Part shown: piece by piece, positions 1 through 5,993 of the stretch | Position numbering within the stretch: the first letter of the stretch is position 1 | How the letters are laid out: every line of letters begins with the position of its first letter | From: Sphingomonadaceae bacterium | GTDB lineage: Bacteria; Pseudomonadota; Alphaproteobacteria; Sphingomonadales; Sphingomonadaceae | DNA length: 7,732 bases | Assembly: GCA_947451875.1 (NCBI GenBank) | Contig: CANGBE010000062.1 | Coordinates: 1 to 7,732, forward strand | Direction: 5' to 3' | Made by a program: the position numbers and the translations under genes | The notes under the pieces: generated by a model | Told to the model about the DNA's origin: nothing | What the model saw: the letters and a program-made list of their open reading frames with translations, nothing else | The model's database searches: none

Positions 1-950
1 GCATCCGCCGTGCCAGCAATGGCGTTTGCCATCGCGCAAGGGAAGTTGATCGAATAAAAACGCTCAGCATTGGTCAGCGGGAAGCGGTTCGAAGAGTTCG
101 GACCGACGATGCGGGTCGCCAGGTTGGTCAGGCTCTGTGTCTGGTCGGTGCGCAGCGAGACCGAACCGAAGAAGTTGTTGCGGTTCTGGTTGTAGTGGCC
201 AGCAATCGAGATGAAATCCTTGCCACTCAGCGGAATGTAAAGCTTGCCATTGTACTGCTGCTTGCTGATCTTGCCATAGCCGTTGAACGGAATGTCGTTG
301 TTTGCCTTGCTGGCAGCGAGCCAGGCGCGAATGCCGCCCGAGGTCAGATCACCGGTTTCAAGCTTGACAAACACGCGGGCAAAGCTCCAGTCACCCGCTG
401 AAAGCGAGAGCTTGCCGCCCATATCGTGGCTGGGAGTGCTGGTGCGCAGGTTAACCGTGCCGCCAGCTGCCGATGCGGTGGGACTATCAACATCGGTGGT
501 GCCCAGGTTGACGTTGACCTGATCGATAAGTTCGGGATCTATCTGCTGGTTCGAGTAGATGGCATAATTACCCGAATCGTTTAGAGGAACACCGTCGAAA
601 GTCAGGCTTATTCGCGAGGAATCGAAACCGCGGATGTTCAGTGTGCCGCCCGACGAACCATAGGCATCGTTGTTCTGGAAGCTGACGCCGGGAACCTGGT
701 TAATCGTATCCAAGATGGTCTGACCTGCACCCTGACGCTGGATGTTCTCTGCTGTGATCACTGCCTTGGCCTTCGCCGTGTCGGGTGAAGAAATGCCTCC
801 AACTGCCTGCGTGGTGTTGCTCGCACCAATAACGATAATGGGCTTTTCGAATTCGACCGAACCAGTCGACTGAGCATAGGCCGGCGAAGCGAAGCCGATT
901 ACGATCGGTAGGCTGGCTGCGGTTGCGGTGAGGAATGTCTTGAATTGCAT
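1..950 (-). CDS. TonB-dependent outer-membrane receptor, N-terminal part (runs off left edge)
   Basis: Partial gene: the ATG at 950-948 opens a frame that is uninterrupted to base 1 (316 codons), so the C-terminal barrel lies outside the window. TonB-dependent receptors import scarce ligands (siderophores, haem, cobalamin, some sugars or metals) across the outer membrane using TonB/ExbBD energy. Visible are a signal peptide (residues 1-26, ending SPAYA before QS), a TonB-box-like segment EKPIIVIGA (about 35-43), and a plug domain (about 57-170) with the usual VPGVSF, NIRGF (105-109), FDGVPLND and AAGGTVNLRT signatures. The first barrel strands follow from about 175, including GHYNQNRNNFFGS. 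The upstream GGGGTAAG is only a weak ribosome binding site. It is divergent from the CDF exporter gene. The plug and early-barrel style resembles a receptor group I associate with sphingomonads; the substrate is unknown. Confidence 0.95.
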   Translation of the reverse strand, partial: MQFKTFLTATAASLPIVIGFASPAYAQSTGSVEFEKPIIVIGASNTTQAVGGISSPDTAKAKAVITAENIQRQGAGQTILDTINQVPGVSFQNNDAYGSSGGTLNIRGFDSSRISLTFDGVPLNDSGNYAIYSNQQIDPELIDQVNVNLGTTDVDSPTASAAGGTVNLRTSTPSHDMGGKLSLSAGDWSFARVFVKLETGDLTSGGIRAWLAASKANNDIPFNGYGKISKQQYNGKLYIPLSGKDFISIAGHYNQNRNNFFGSVSLRTDQTQSLTNLATRIVGPNSSNRFPLTNAERFYSINFPCAMANAIAGTAD

Positions 951-1006
951 GGTATCTTACCCCGTTTCCCTGTCAGGAATTAAAAATTCACAAAGCCCGT
1001 TCGGCA

Positions 1007-1023
1007 CCGCGAATCAGTCGCGG
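1007..1023. repeat. Inverted repeat CCGCGA-5-TCGCGG upstream of the TonB receptor
   Basis: Two perfect six-base arms (1007-1012 and 1018-1023) surround a five-base spacer, ATCAG. The site lies 57 bases upstream of the receptor start codon on the minus strand. It could be a leader-RNA hairpin or a dyad operator. There is no U-tract after it in either direction, so it is not an intrinsic terminator. Function is unknown. Confidence 0.4.
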
Positions 1024-1067
1024 AACCGGCGCTGGCGGCGTTCTAAAGCCACTCATGGCGCTTAAGA

Positions 1068-1095
1068 ACACCCAAGTGTGACAGTTTGTTGACAG
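1068..1095. promoter_or_regulatory. Candidate operator cluster: ACAC dyad next to TGACAG direct repeat
   Basis: ACAC-CCAA-GTGT forms a short dyad at 1068-1079. It is followed directly by TGACAG at 1079-1084 and again at 1090-1095, an 11-base period that places both copies on about the same face of the helix. The second copy also contains a consensus -35 hexamer TTGACA (1089-1094, plus strand), but the sequence 17-18 bases downstream is GC-rich and not a -10 box. The cluster lies 118-145 bases upstream of the receptor start, a plausible place for regulator binding. It is a pattern observation only; I do not recognise the regulator. Confidence 0.3.
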
Positions 1096-1110
1096 TCTGG
1101 AGGGCCGGAA

Positions 1111-1123
1111 CGGCGTTGCGCCG
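1111..1123. repeat. Short GC hairpin CGGCG-TTG-CGCCG
   Basis: Perfect five-base arms (1111-1115 and 1119-1123) enclose a three-base loop in a GC-rich patch (roughly 1100-1131) of the divergent gap. No T-run follows, so it does not look like an intrinsic terminator. It may be chance in a GC-rich genome. Confidence 0.2.
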
Positions 1124-1306
1124 GGGCCGGGCAAGAAGATTCCAAAATGGACAAGAGCTTTGCAACAAAGCATCGAAAATAGGCATTTCTGGCCCGGTCT
1201 GACGAAATTCGGGCTATTGCGCTCGAGTCGAATCTTGCTGCACTGCGGCAAATCTGCAACGGTGCCACTAACGAGCTAATTCGCTATGCGCGGAAGAGCA
1301 AATCGC

Positions 1307-1310
1307 GGAG
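1307..1310 (+). promoter_or_regulatory. Ribosome binding site supporting the GTG start of the CDF gene
   Basis: GGAG at 1307-1310 sits seven bases before the GTG at 1318, a good Shine-Dalgarno spacing. A rival in-frame start, TTG at 1369, has AAGG at 1357-1360 eight bases upstream. It would give a protein 17 residues shorter, beginning just before the histidine-rich segment. The GGAG match favours 1318 but does not settle it. Confidence 0.5.
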
Positions 1311-1317
1311 CGGGCCG

Positions 1318-2313
1318 GTGCCGCACTATCCGAAACTCCGTTTCAGATCAGACAAAAAGGCGAAGAAATTGGGCGCACATCATCACGGGCATGACCATGG
1401 GCATCATCATGGCCACGGCCACGGCCATTCGCATGGCTCCGCCGTGCATGGCCGCGCGTTTGCGATTGGCATTGTGCTCAACACCGGCTTTGTCGTCGTA
1501 GAAGCGACTTATGGGTTCATTTCAGGCTCTATGGCACTCGTCGCCGATGCCGGGCACAACCTCTCCGACGTGCTGGGGCTGATCATCGCCTGGACCGCAT
1601 CGGTGCTCGCCGCGCGGCCGCCTTCTGAGCGGTTCACCTATGGCTTCAAGAGTTCCTCGATCCTTGCCGCACTTGCCAATGCCGCGCTGCTCATTGCCGC
1701 AATCGGCGCGATCGGTAGCGAGACGATCCACCGCTTCATCAATCCCGAGCCGGTCGGCGGCGGGACAATGATGGCGGTGGCCGCGGTTGGCATCGTGATC
1801 AACACAGCCACCGCGATGCTGTTTTTCCGCGACCGCCATCATGACATCAACCAGCGCGGTGCCTTCATCCATATGGCTGGCGATGCGGCGGTTTCGCTGG
1901 CGGTGGTGATCGCCGGTTTCGCTATCACCCGCACTGGCTGGCAGTGGATCGATCCGCTGACCAGTCTGATTGTTCTGGCGGTGATCGGCTGGAGCACCTG
2001 GGGCCTGTTCATGGCCTCGCTGCGGATGGGCCTGCTAGGCGTGCCCGATGGCATTGACCATGCAAAGGTGCGCGCCTTCCTGTGCGGCCAGCCCGGCGTT
2101 GCCGCTGTGCACGATCTGCACATCTGGCCCATGAGTACCACCGAAACCGCGCTGACCGCCCACCTTGTGATCCCCGGCGGCTATCCGGGCGATGCGTTCC
2201 TGCACGAAGTGGCACACGAGTTAGAGCACGATTTTGGCATCGGCCACTCTACCCTGCAGGTCGAGACCGGCAGTGGAGCCGCCTGCGCGCTGGAGAGCGA
2301 AGCGGTGGTGTGA
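1318..2313 (+). CDS. Cation diffusion facilitator (CDF) family transporter, zinc-type (CzcD/ZitB-like)
   Basis: Inner-membrane exporter of divalent metal, most likely Zn2+ (perhaps also Co2+ or Cd2+), driven by proton antiport. The 331-residue product (GTG start) begins with a basic segment, then a histidine-rich stretch (residues 21-44, thirteen histidines). Six membrane segments follow, starting near residue 47. The metal site is intact: H80 and D84 in TM2 within DAGHNLSD, and H185 and D189 in TM5 within HMAGD; the His/Asp arrangement is typical of zinc-transporting CDFs. RDRHHD (171-176) precedes TM5. The cytoplasmic dimer domain (about 242-320) has HDLHIW (265-270) and further histidines at 282, 296, 300, 304 and 310 that could hold regulatory zinc. 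Length is normal for the family. It is divergent from the partial TonB receptor, and its TGA directly abuts the stop codon of the opposing TPR gene. Confidence 0.96.
   Translation: MPHYPKLRFRSDKKAKKLGAHHHGHDHGHHHGHGHGHSHGSAVHGRAFAIGIVLNTGFVVVEATYGFISGSMALVADAGHNLSDVLGLIIAWTASVLAARPPSERFTYGFKSSSILAALANAALLIAAIGAIGSETIHRFINPEPVGGGTMMAVAAVGIVINTATAMLFFRDRHHDINQRGAFIHMAGDAAVSLAVVIAGFAITRTGWQWIDPLTSLIVLAVIGWSTWGLFMASLRMGLLGVPDGIDHAKVRAFLCGQPGVAAVHDLHIWPMSTTETALTAHLVIPGGYPGDAFLHEVAHELEHDFGIGHSTLQVETGSGAACALESEAVV
1378..1434 (+). repeat. Histidine-codon-rich repeat in the CDF gene
   Basis: This stretch alternates CAT/CAC and GGC/GGG codons and includes three tandem copies of GGCCAC-like hexamers at about 1411-1427. 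It encodes the GH-rich cytosolic N-terminal tail of the exporter, which in CDF proteins is thought to bind or sense metal. Short tandem hexamers can gain or lose copies in frame, so histidine number may vary between strains (inference). Confidence 0.6.
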
Positions 2314-2916
2314 TTATCGGGTGCCAAAGGGGATCATGAATGGCCCCAGTTCGCGGTTGATCAGGGCATTGCCATAGTTCTTATTCAGGCGGATCGTCTG
2401 GTCAAAATCCGCCTTCGCCAGATCGTACTGGCCAAGCCTGTGCCGCGCGAGGCTGCGGTTGTTCCACGCCTCTGCAAGGTTGGGGCGCAGGCTGATCGCC
2501 GTGTCGTAATCAGCAATAGCCAAGGCGAATTCGCCCATTTCATAATGGATAATCCCGCGGTTCACATATGCCGCAGCCAACGTGGGGTTGCGCTCAACCG
2601 CGCGCGAATAGTCTGCCAGCGCCCCACGCAGATCCCGCGCCGCCGCGCTTTCGCCGCCCTGAATCGCGACGAACCAATGGGAGCGATGATGCAGCGCTCT
2701 TGCCCGGTCATATATGATGGTAGCCAAAGCCACCCCGTCCAGTTCACCGTGGTCGATAATCGCCGTGCAGGCGGACACTGCCGCGACAGGCGCATCGCCA
2801 GCACAGACTAACACTGGATCAGCGGGCTCAGCGGCAGCCAGGGTACCCGCCAGCAAGTATGCCAGCACCGCCAAACAGAAAAGGGGCCGCCGCAGCAGCC
2901 CCTTCCCTTTTTTCAT
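2314..2916 (-). CDS. Secreted tetratricopeptide-repeat (TPR) protein
   Basis: The 200-residue product has a Sec signal peptide (K2, K3, K5, R9, R10, then a hydrophobic core about 11-25, likely cut after TLAAA), so it should act in the periplasm or be surface-exposed. Cys14 lies inside the hydrophobic core and is not in a lipobox. The mature protein has a Cys38/Cys50 pair and then TPR units. The first is degenerate (about 45-112, with SACTAIID and RGALADYSRAVERNP); two canonical units follow at about 114-147 (NRGIIHYEMGEFALAIADYD) and 148-181 (NRSLARHRLGQYDLAKADFD). After residue 181 a fourth helix appears to start (GNALINREL) but the protein stops 15 residues later. TPRs are protein-binding scaffolds; no enzymatic domain is seen. 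The gene starts 11 bases after the upstream receptor's stop with no clear ribosome binding site, suggesting co-transcription and perhaps translational coupling. The specific role is unknown. Confidence 0.92.
   Translation of the reverse strand: MKKGKGLLRRPLFCLAVLAYLLAGTLAAAEPADPVLVCAGDAPVAAVSACTAIIDHGELDGVALATIIYDRARALHHRSHWFVAIQGGESAAARDLRGALADYSRAVERNPTLAAAYVNRGIIHYEMGEFALAIADYDTAISLRPNLAEAWNNRSLARHRLGQYDLAKADFDQTIRLNKNYGNALINRELGPFMIPFGTR
2881..2913. terminator. Terminator-like hairpin inside the start of the TPR gene
   Basis: Arms AAGGGGC (2881-2887) and GCCCCTT (2898-2904) form a seven-base-pair stem with a ten-base loop. Read on the plus strand it is followed, after CCC, by a T6 run (2908-2913). 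Read on the minus strand the stem leads straight into TTTT (2884-2877 side, AAAA on the plus strand at 2879-2882) and is preceded by an A6 run. It lies within codons 2-12 of the TPR gene. It could end readthrough of the CDF transcript on the plus strand, or act as an attenuator between the TonB receptor and the TPR gene on the minus strand. The sequence also encodes the basic signal-peptide start, so chance is possible. Confidence 0.4.
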
Positions 2917-2927
2917 TGCCGAGGGGC

Positions 2928-5723
2928 TCAGAAGCGATAGCGCGCCGATACGCCAAAGGTGCGCGGCTCGCTCGGATAGCCCGAGATCGAACCCGACTGA
3001 GCCGGCGAATCGAAGATCTGCAGGATAGTCCGCTTGTTGAGCACGTTGCGGCCCCAGATCGTCAACTCAGGCCCAGAGCTGAAGGCATAGGTCAGCGAAG
3101 CATCAACATTGTTGATCGTCTGGGCAAAATCGGTCGCAGCCTGAAGTGCAGCTGCGGTCGATGTTACAACACCGGACGAATTCTTGATCACGAGGCCTGG
3201 CAGGCCTTCGACCAGCCGGAACTTGTCCTCATGACGATAGTCGGCATGCAGGATGACGCGGCTGCCATCGCCGAATTCATGGTTCCACTGGAAACCGACA
3301 ACTGAGGAGAACTTGGTAACACCGGCAGGCATTGTACCCGAAAGATCACCAAAAGCCGAGAGCACAAACTGGTCAAACTTCGGATCAAGGTAGGTCATCG
3401 CCAGGCTCAGGGTCAGTTCCGGCGCGGGATTGAAGTTACCTTCAAATTCCACACCGCGGACCGATTGCTTGCCCGCGTTGGCGAGGAAGAAGCCGGTGCC
3501 GGTGAAGATGTTCGACTGGAAGCCCTTGATGGACTGCTTGAACACCGCGATGTTGACGTTGCCGGTGTCCCACTTGGCCTTCAAACCAGCTTCATAGACC
3601 GTAGCTTCTTCAGGCAAGGCGTAACGACTGCCCGAGCCGAGGTTGCTTGATCGCAGCGCCACATAGGCAGGGTTGGTGTTGATCGAAGTCAGATCGGCAG
3701 CTGTCGGGCGGCTATCGCGCGAGAGGTTGACCGAGGCCGCCTTATAACCAGTAGCGAAGCTGAGGTAGGCGTTAACGCCTTCGGTAACATCGAACGCCAG
3801 ACGCGCAGTGTAGTTCCAGTGGCCAGCGCTCAGCTTGCCCGATTCAAGCGCATTGGGCACGTTGAGGAACACTGGAACGAGCTGCAACGGCCCCCTCAAA
3901 CCAGCCAGCGGATTTGCTGCCGGGTTATTCTGGTTGGCGTTGCCAAAGGCAGTCGCCGTTGGTGCAATTGTGGTTGCATAGGCTGCTGCACCCGCAGCGC
4001 CAGCTGCACTGGTGCCTGTGGCGAATGCCGTGATTTCCGCGGTGGTCGCGTTACGTCCCAGCCCGAGAGCCTGGCCAACGGCAGCCGCCTTGTAGCCGCC
4101 TGACAGCAGGGCATTGCGGAACGGCGCATAGGCCGCGGCATCAAGATCAATGTTCGAAAACGCTTCGCTTGCAATATCGGCGGTTGCGAACTGCTTCTTG
4201 TCATGGGTGTAGGAAACGCCGCCGGTCAGTGTCAAACGGTCCATGACCTTGAAATCACCCTGAGCAAACAGGGTGAATGCCTCATCCTTGAGATTGGCAT
4301 TCTCGGTAAATACGCGACCTGCCTTGAAGAACTGGCCTGTGTACTTGGTTGGAGTGCCTTCCAGTGTGCCAAAGGTAGTTTCGAGATCGGAACCGAAGGT
4401 ACCGCCGCCAACGTTCAATGCCCCACCAGTCGCAGACTGGATCGAAAGGTTGGCAAATGAGCGGAAGCCCGTGCCGTAATCAATCGCGCCGGTCTGATTG
4501 ACCTTTTCGTTGAAGTAGAAGGCACCGGCGAGAACGCTGAACGGACCTTCCCAATCGGAATTGAAGCGCAGTTCCTGAGTGAAGGTATCCACGTTCACGT
4601 CAGCCGCATTCTTGCCCAGCAGATCAAAGCTGGAGAAATCCGAATCCTGATTCGTCATCGAGTGCGACTTGCGATAGGCGGTGATCGAGGTCATCTTCAC
4701 CACGCCAAGGTTGGCGTCGACCTGACCCGAAAAGCCCCAGTTGTCGATCTTGTTGGTCGAATCGAAGTTGTTGTAGGTTACGTCAGCAAATGGTGCCGCC
4801 GGATCGCTCAGCTTGCCGCCAAGTGCGATGATCGCACCTGATGCGGCCGAACGGCGAAGATTGACGACAGCGCAGCAGACTTCATCGATCTTGCTGTAAT
4901 CACCGATCAGCCGGATCTTCAGATCGCTTGACGGTTCGAACAGCAACTGGCCGCGCATGAACCAGCGGTTGCGCGCGTTGACCTTGCTGCCGGTGTTGAG
5001 GTCGGACACATAACCATCGCGACGGTTGTAACCGGCGGCGAAGCTGGCGGCGACAGTTTCGCTCAGCGGGCCGGTGATCACGCCCTTCAGCACCAGTGCA
5101 TTATAGTTGCCATAGCTGGCTTCGACATTGCCGCCGAACTTGAACTGCGGCGCCTTGGTGACAATCGAGATAACGCCAGCCGAAGCGTTCTTGCCGAACA
5201 AGGTCGATTGTGGCCCACGCAGCACTTCGATACGCTGCACGTCGGGCAGATCGCCAATCATCGAGGCCGAGCGCGAGCGATAGACGCCATCGACGAATAG
5301 GCCGACCGAAGGTTCGATACCGGCATTGTTCGCGCCGTTGCCGAAGCCGCGGATGTAGAAGTTGGTGTTGCCCGAGCTTTGCAGCTGGTTGACACGCAGC
5401 GATGGGACAACCGAGGAGAGATCGCGAATATCGCGGATCTGGGCACGCTCGATAGTTTCAGCCGTGGTCACTGTAACGGCGACAGGCACGTCCTGCAGGG
5501 TCTGTTCGCGCTTGGTTGCGGTAACGACGATTTCGTTACCGTCTGCTTCAGCAGAATCTTTCCCCTTGGCGGGAGCAGGCTTAGCTTCCTCTTCCTTCTG
5601 AGCATAAGCTGCGGTCGGCAGCATGAGCGAAGCGGCAGCGACGCCGATAAACAACAGCGCGCGATTCGCAGCGGCGTTCGACATGGCTGGCGACGCGGCT
5701 GAGCCGAAAACGGAAGATTTCAT
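2928..5723 (-). CDS. TonB-dependent outer-membrane receptor (complete)
   Basis: Complete 931-residue ligand-gated outer-membrane channel, energised by TonB-ExbBD; large but within the range of sphingomonad and caulobacter receptors. The signal peptide ends PTAAYA (41) before Q42. An E/K/A/P-rich linker (43-62) precedes the TonB box EIVVTAT (64-70). The plug (about 75-192) has SVVPSLRV, YIRGFG, GLFVDGVY, RIEVLRGPQSTLFGKN and VTKAP. The 22-strand barrel follows and ends with GRNVLNKRT and a terminal phenylalanine (YRF), the outer-membrane assembly signal. A CC pair near 283-284 and an Ala/Thr/Asn-rich stretch (about 560-610) probably lie in surface loops. The start at 5723 is preferred over Met14 because GAGAGGA lies nine bases upstream, while Met14 has no such site; it gives a somewhat long signal n-region. 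Followed after 11 bases by the TPR gene. Substrate not deducible; no siderophore or transport genes adjoin it. Confidence 0.97.
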   Translation of the reverse strand: MKSSVFGSAASPAMSNAAANRALLFIGVAAASLMLPTAAYAQKEEEAKPAPAKGKDSAEADGNEIVVTATKREQTLQDVPVAVTVTTAETIERAQIRDIRDLSSVVPSLRVNQLQSSGNTNFYIRGFGNGANNAGIEPSVGLFVDGVYRSRSASMIGDLPDVQRIEVLRGPQSTLFGKNASAGVISIVTKAPQFKFGGNVEASYGNYNALVLKGVITGPLSETVAASFAAGYNRRDGYVSDLNTGSKVNARNRWFMRGQLLFEPSSDLKIRLIGDYSKIDEVCCAVVNLRRSAASGAIIALGGKLSDPAAPFADVTYNNFDSTNKIDNWGFSGQVDANLGVVKMTSITAYRKSHSMTNQDSDFSSFDLLGKNAADVNVDTFTQELRFNSDWEGPFSVLAGAFYFNEKVNQTGAIDYGTGFRSFANLSIQSATGGALNVGGGTFGSDLETTFGTLEGTPTKYTGQFFKAGRVFTENANLKDEAFTLFAQGDFKVMDRLTLTGGVSYTHDKKQFATADIASEAFSNIDLDAAAYAPFRNALLSGGYKAAAVGQALGLGRNATTAEITAFATGTSAAGAAGAAAYATTIAPTATAFGNANQNNPAANPLAGLRGPLQLVPVFLNVPNALESGKLSAGHWNYTARLAFDVTEGVNAYLSFATGYKAASVNLSRDSRPTAADLTSINTNPAYVALRSSNLGSGSRYALPEEATVYEAGLKAKWDTGNVNIAVFKQSIKGFQSNIFTGTGFFLANAGKQSVRGVEFEGNFNPAPELTLSLAMTYLDPKFDQFVLSAFGDLSGTMPAGVTKFSSVVGFQWNHEFGDGSRVILHADYRHEDKFRLVEGLPGLVIKNSSGVVTSTAAALQAATDFAQTINNVDASLTYAFSSGPELTIWGRNVLNKRTILQIFDSPAQSGSISGYPSEPRTFGVSARYRF

Positions 5724-5732
5724 GCAGGTATT

Positions 5733-5739
5733 TCCTCTC
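5733..5739 (-). promoter_or_regulatory. Ribosome binding site of the complete TonB receptor
   Basis: On the minus strand GAGAGGA ends nine bases before the ATG at 5723-5721. It is the reason for choosing this start over the in-frame ATG 13 codons later, which lacks a purine-rich site. Confidence 0.65.
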
Positions 5740-5802
5740 TTCAGCGGGGATTGACGCTACGGCACTGCCGCGAAACCCTCGTCCGCCCCCTTTATTATTA
5801 GA

Positions 5803-5816
5803 GAATCATAGGATTC
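5803..5816. promoter_or_regulatory. Palindrome GAATC-4-GATTC over the receptor -10 box (candidate operator)
   Basis: Perfect five-base arms (5803-5807 and 5812-5816) with a four-base centre. The palindrome overlaps the proposed -10 hexamer at 5810-5805, so a bound dimeric regulator would block RNA polymerase. The regulator is unknown; the site does not look like a standard Fur box. Confidence 0.35.
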
Positions 5817-5833
5817 CTGCGGCAGACAAGCAA
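5805..5833 (-). promoter_or_regulatory. Probable sigma70-type promoter of the TonB receptor/TPR unit
   Basis: On the minus strand TTGCTT (5833-5828) and TATGAT (5810-5805) are separated by exactly 17 bases. The -10 matches TATAAT at five of six positions; the -35 matches only TTG. Transcription would start near 5798, giving a leader of about 75 bases before the ATG at 5723. An AT-rich TAATAATAAA segment follows the -10. Confidence 0.4.
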
Positions 5834-5993
5834 TGCAAAATAGTTTCCCCGGTAACGCAATATGGCCTCTGTTGCAGCCATGACACAGGTGCGCGCTTGC
5901 TCCGGCGGGCGCCTTCGGCTAGGGGCGCGGCCATGTTGCGACGCAGCATTGACTGCATTCGCCCTTCTTGCCCGATTAATCCGAAAGCCCATC

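Larger units (their letters stand above)
951..1317. promoter_or_regulatory. Divergent intergenic region between a TonB receptor and the CDF exporter
   Basis: These 367 bases separate two genes transcribed away from each other and must hold both promoters unless one gene is driven from elsewhere. I find no convincing coding region: the open frames here (for example 988-1251 and 1062-1268 on the minus strand) give low-complexity proteins with no recognisable domain and poor starts. What is visible is a cluster of short repeats at 1068-1095, a six-base-pair inverted repeat at 1007-1023, a GC-rich hairpin at 1111-1123, and an AT-rich patch near 979-992 in the probable leader of the receptor gene. 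No good -35/-10 pair with normal spacing is evident on either strand. Confidence 0.5.
5724..5993. promoter_or_regulatory. Divergent intergenic region between TonB receptor and typA
   Basis: These 270 bases must serve both the leftward receptor and the rightward typA. The receptor side (5724-5835) has a plausible promoter and palindrome (listed separately) and a leader of about 75 bases. The typA side (5880-5993) has a GC-rich hairpin, GCGCC (5909-5913) with GGCGC (5924-5928), and a TTGACT at 5949-5954 without a well-spaced -10 box. A long minus-strand frame running through here out of typA has no recognisable domain and is treated as non-coding. Confidence 0.55.

Noticed and set aside
1089..1094. 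Consensus TTGACA as a -35 box for the CDF gene
   Set aside because: The bases 16-18 downstream are GC-rich with no -10-like hexamer, and the site is over 220 bases from the gene.
988..1268. Two overlapping small minus-strand frames in the divergent gap
   Set aside because: No family resemblance, no good ribosome binding site, and they cover the repeat cluster; more likely regulatory DNA.
1286..1501. Plus-strand ATG frame starting just before the CDF gene
   Set aside because: Out of frame with the CDF protein and overlaps its histidine tract; product is low-complexity.
2440..2811. 123-codon plus-strand frame opposite the TPR gene
   Set aside because: Antisense to a clear TPR protein with signal peptide; the plus-strand product has no recognisable features.
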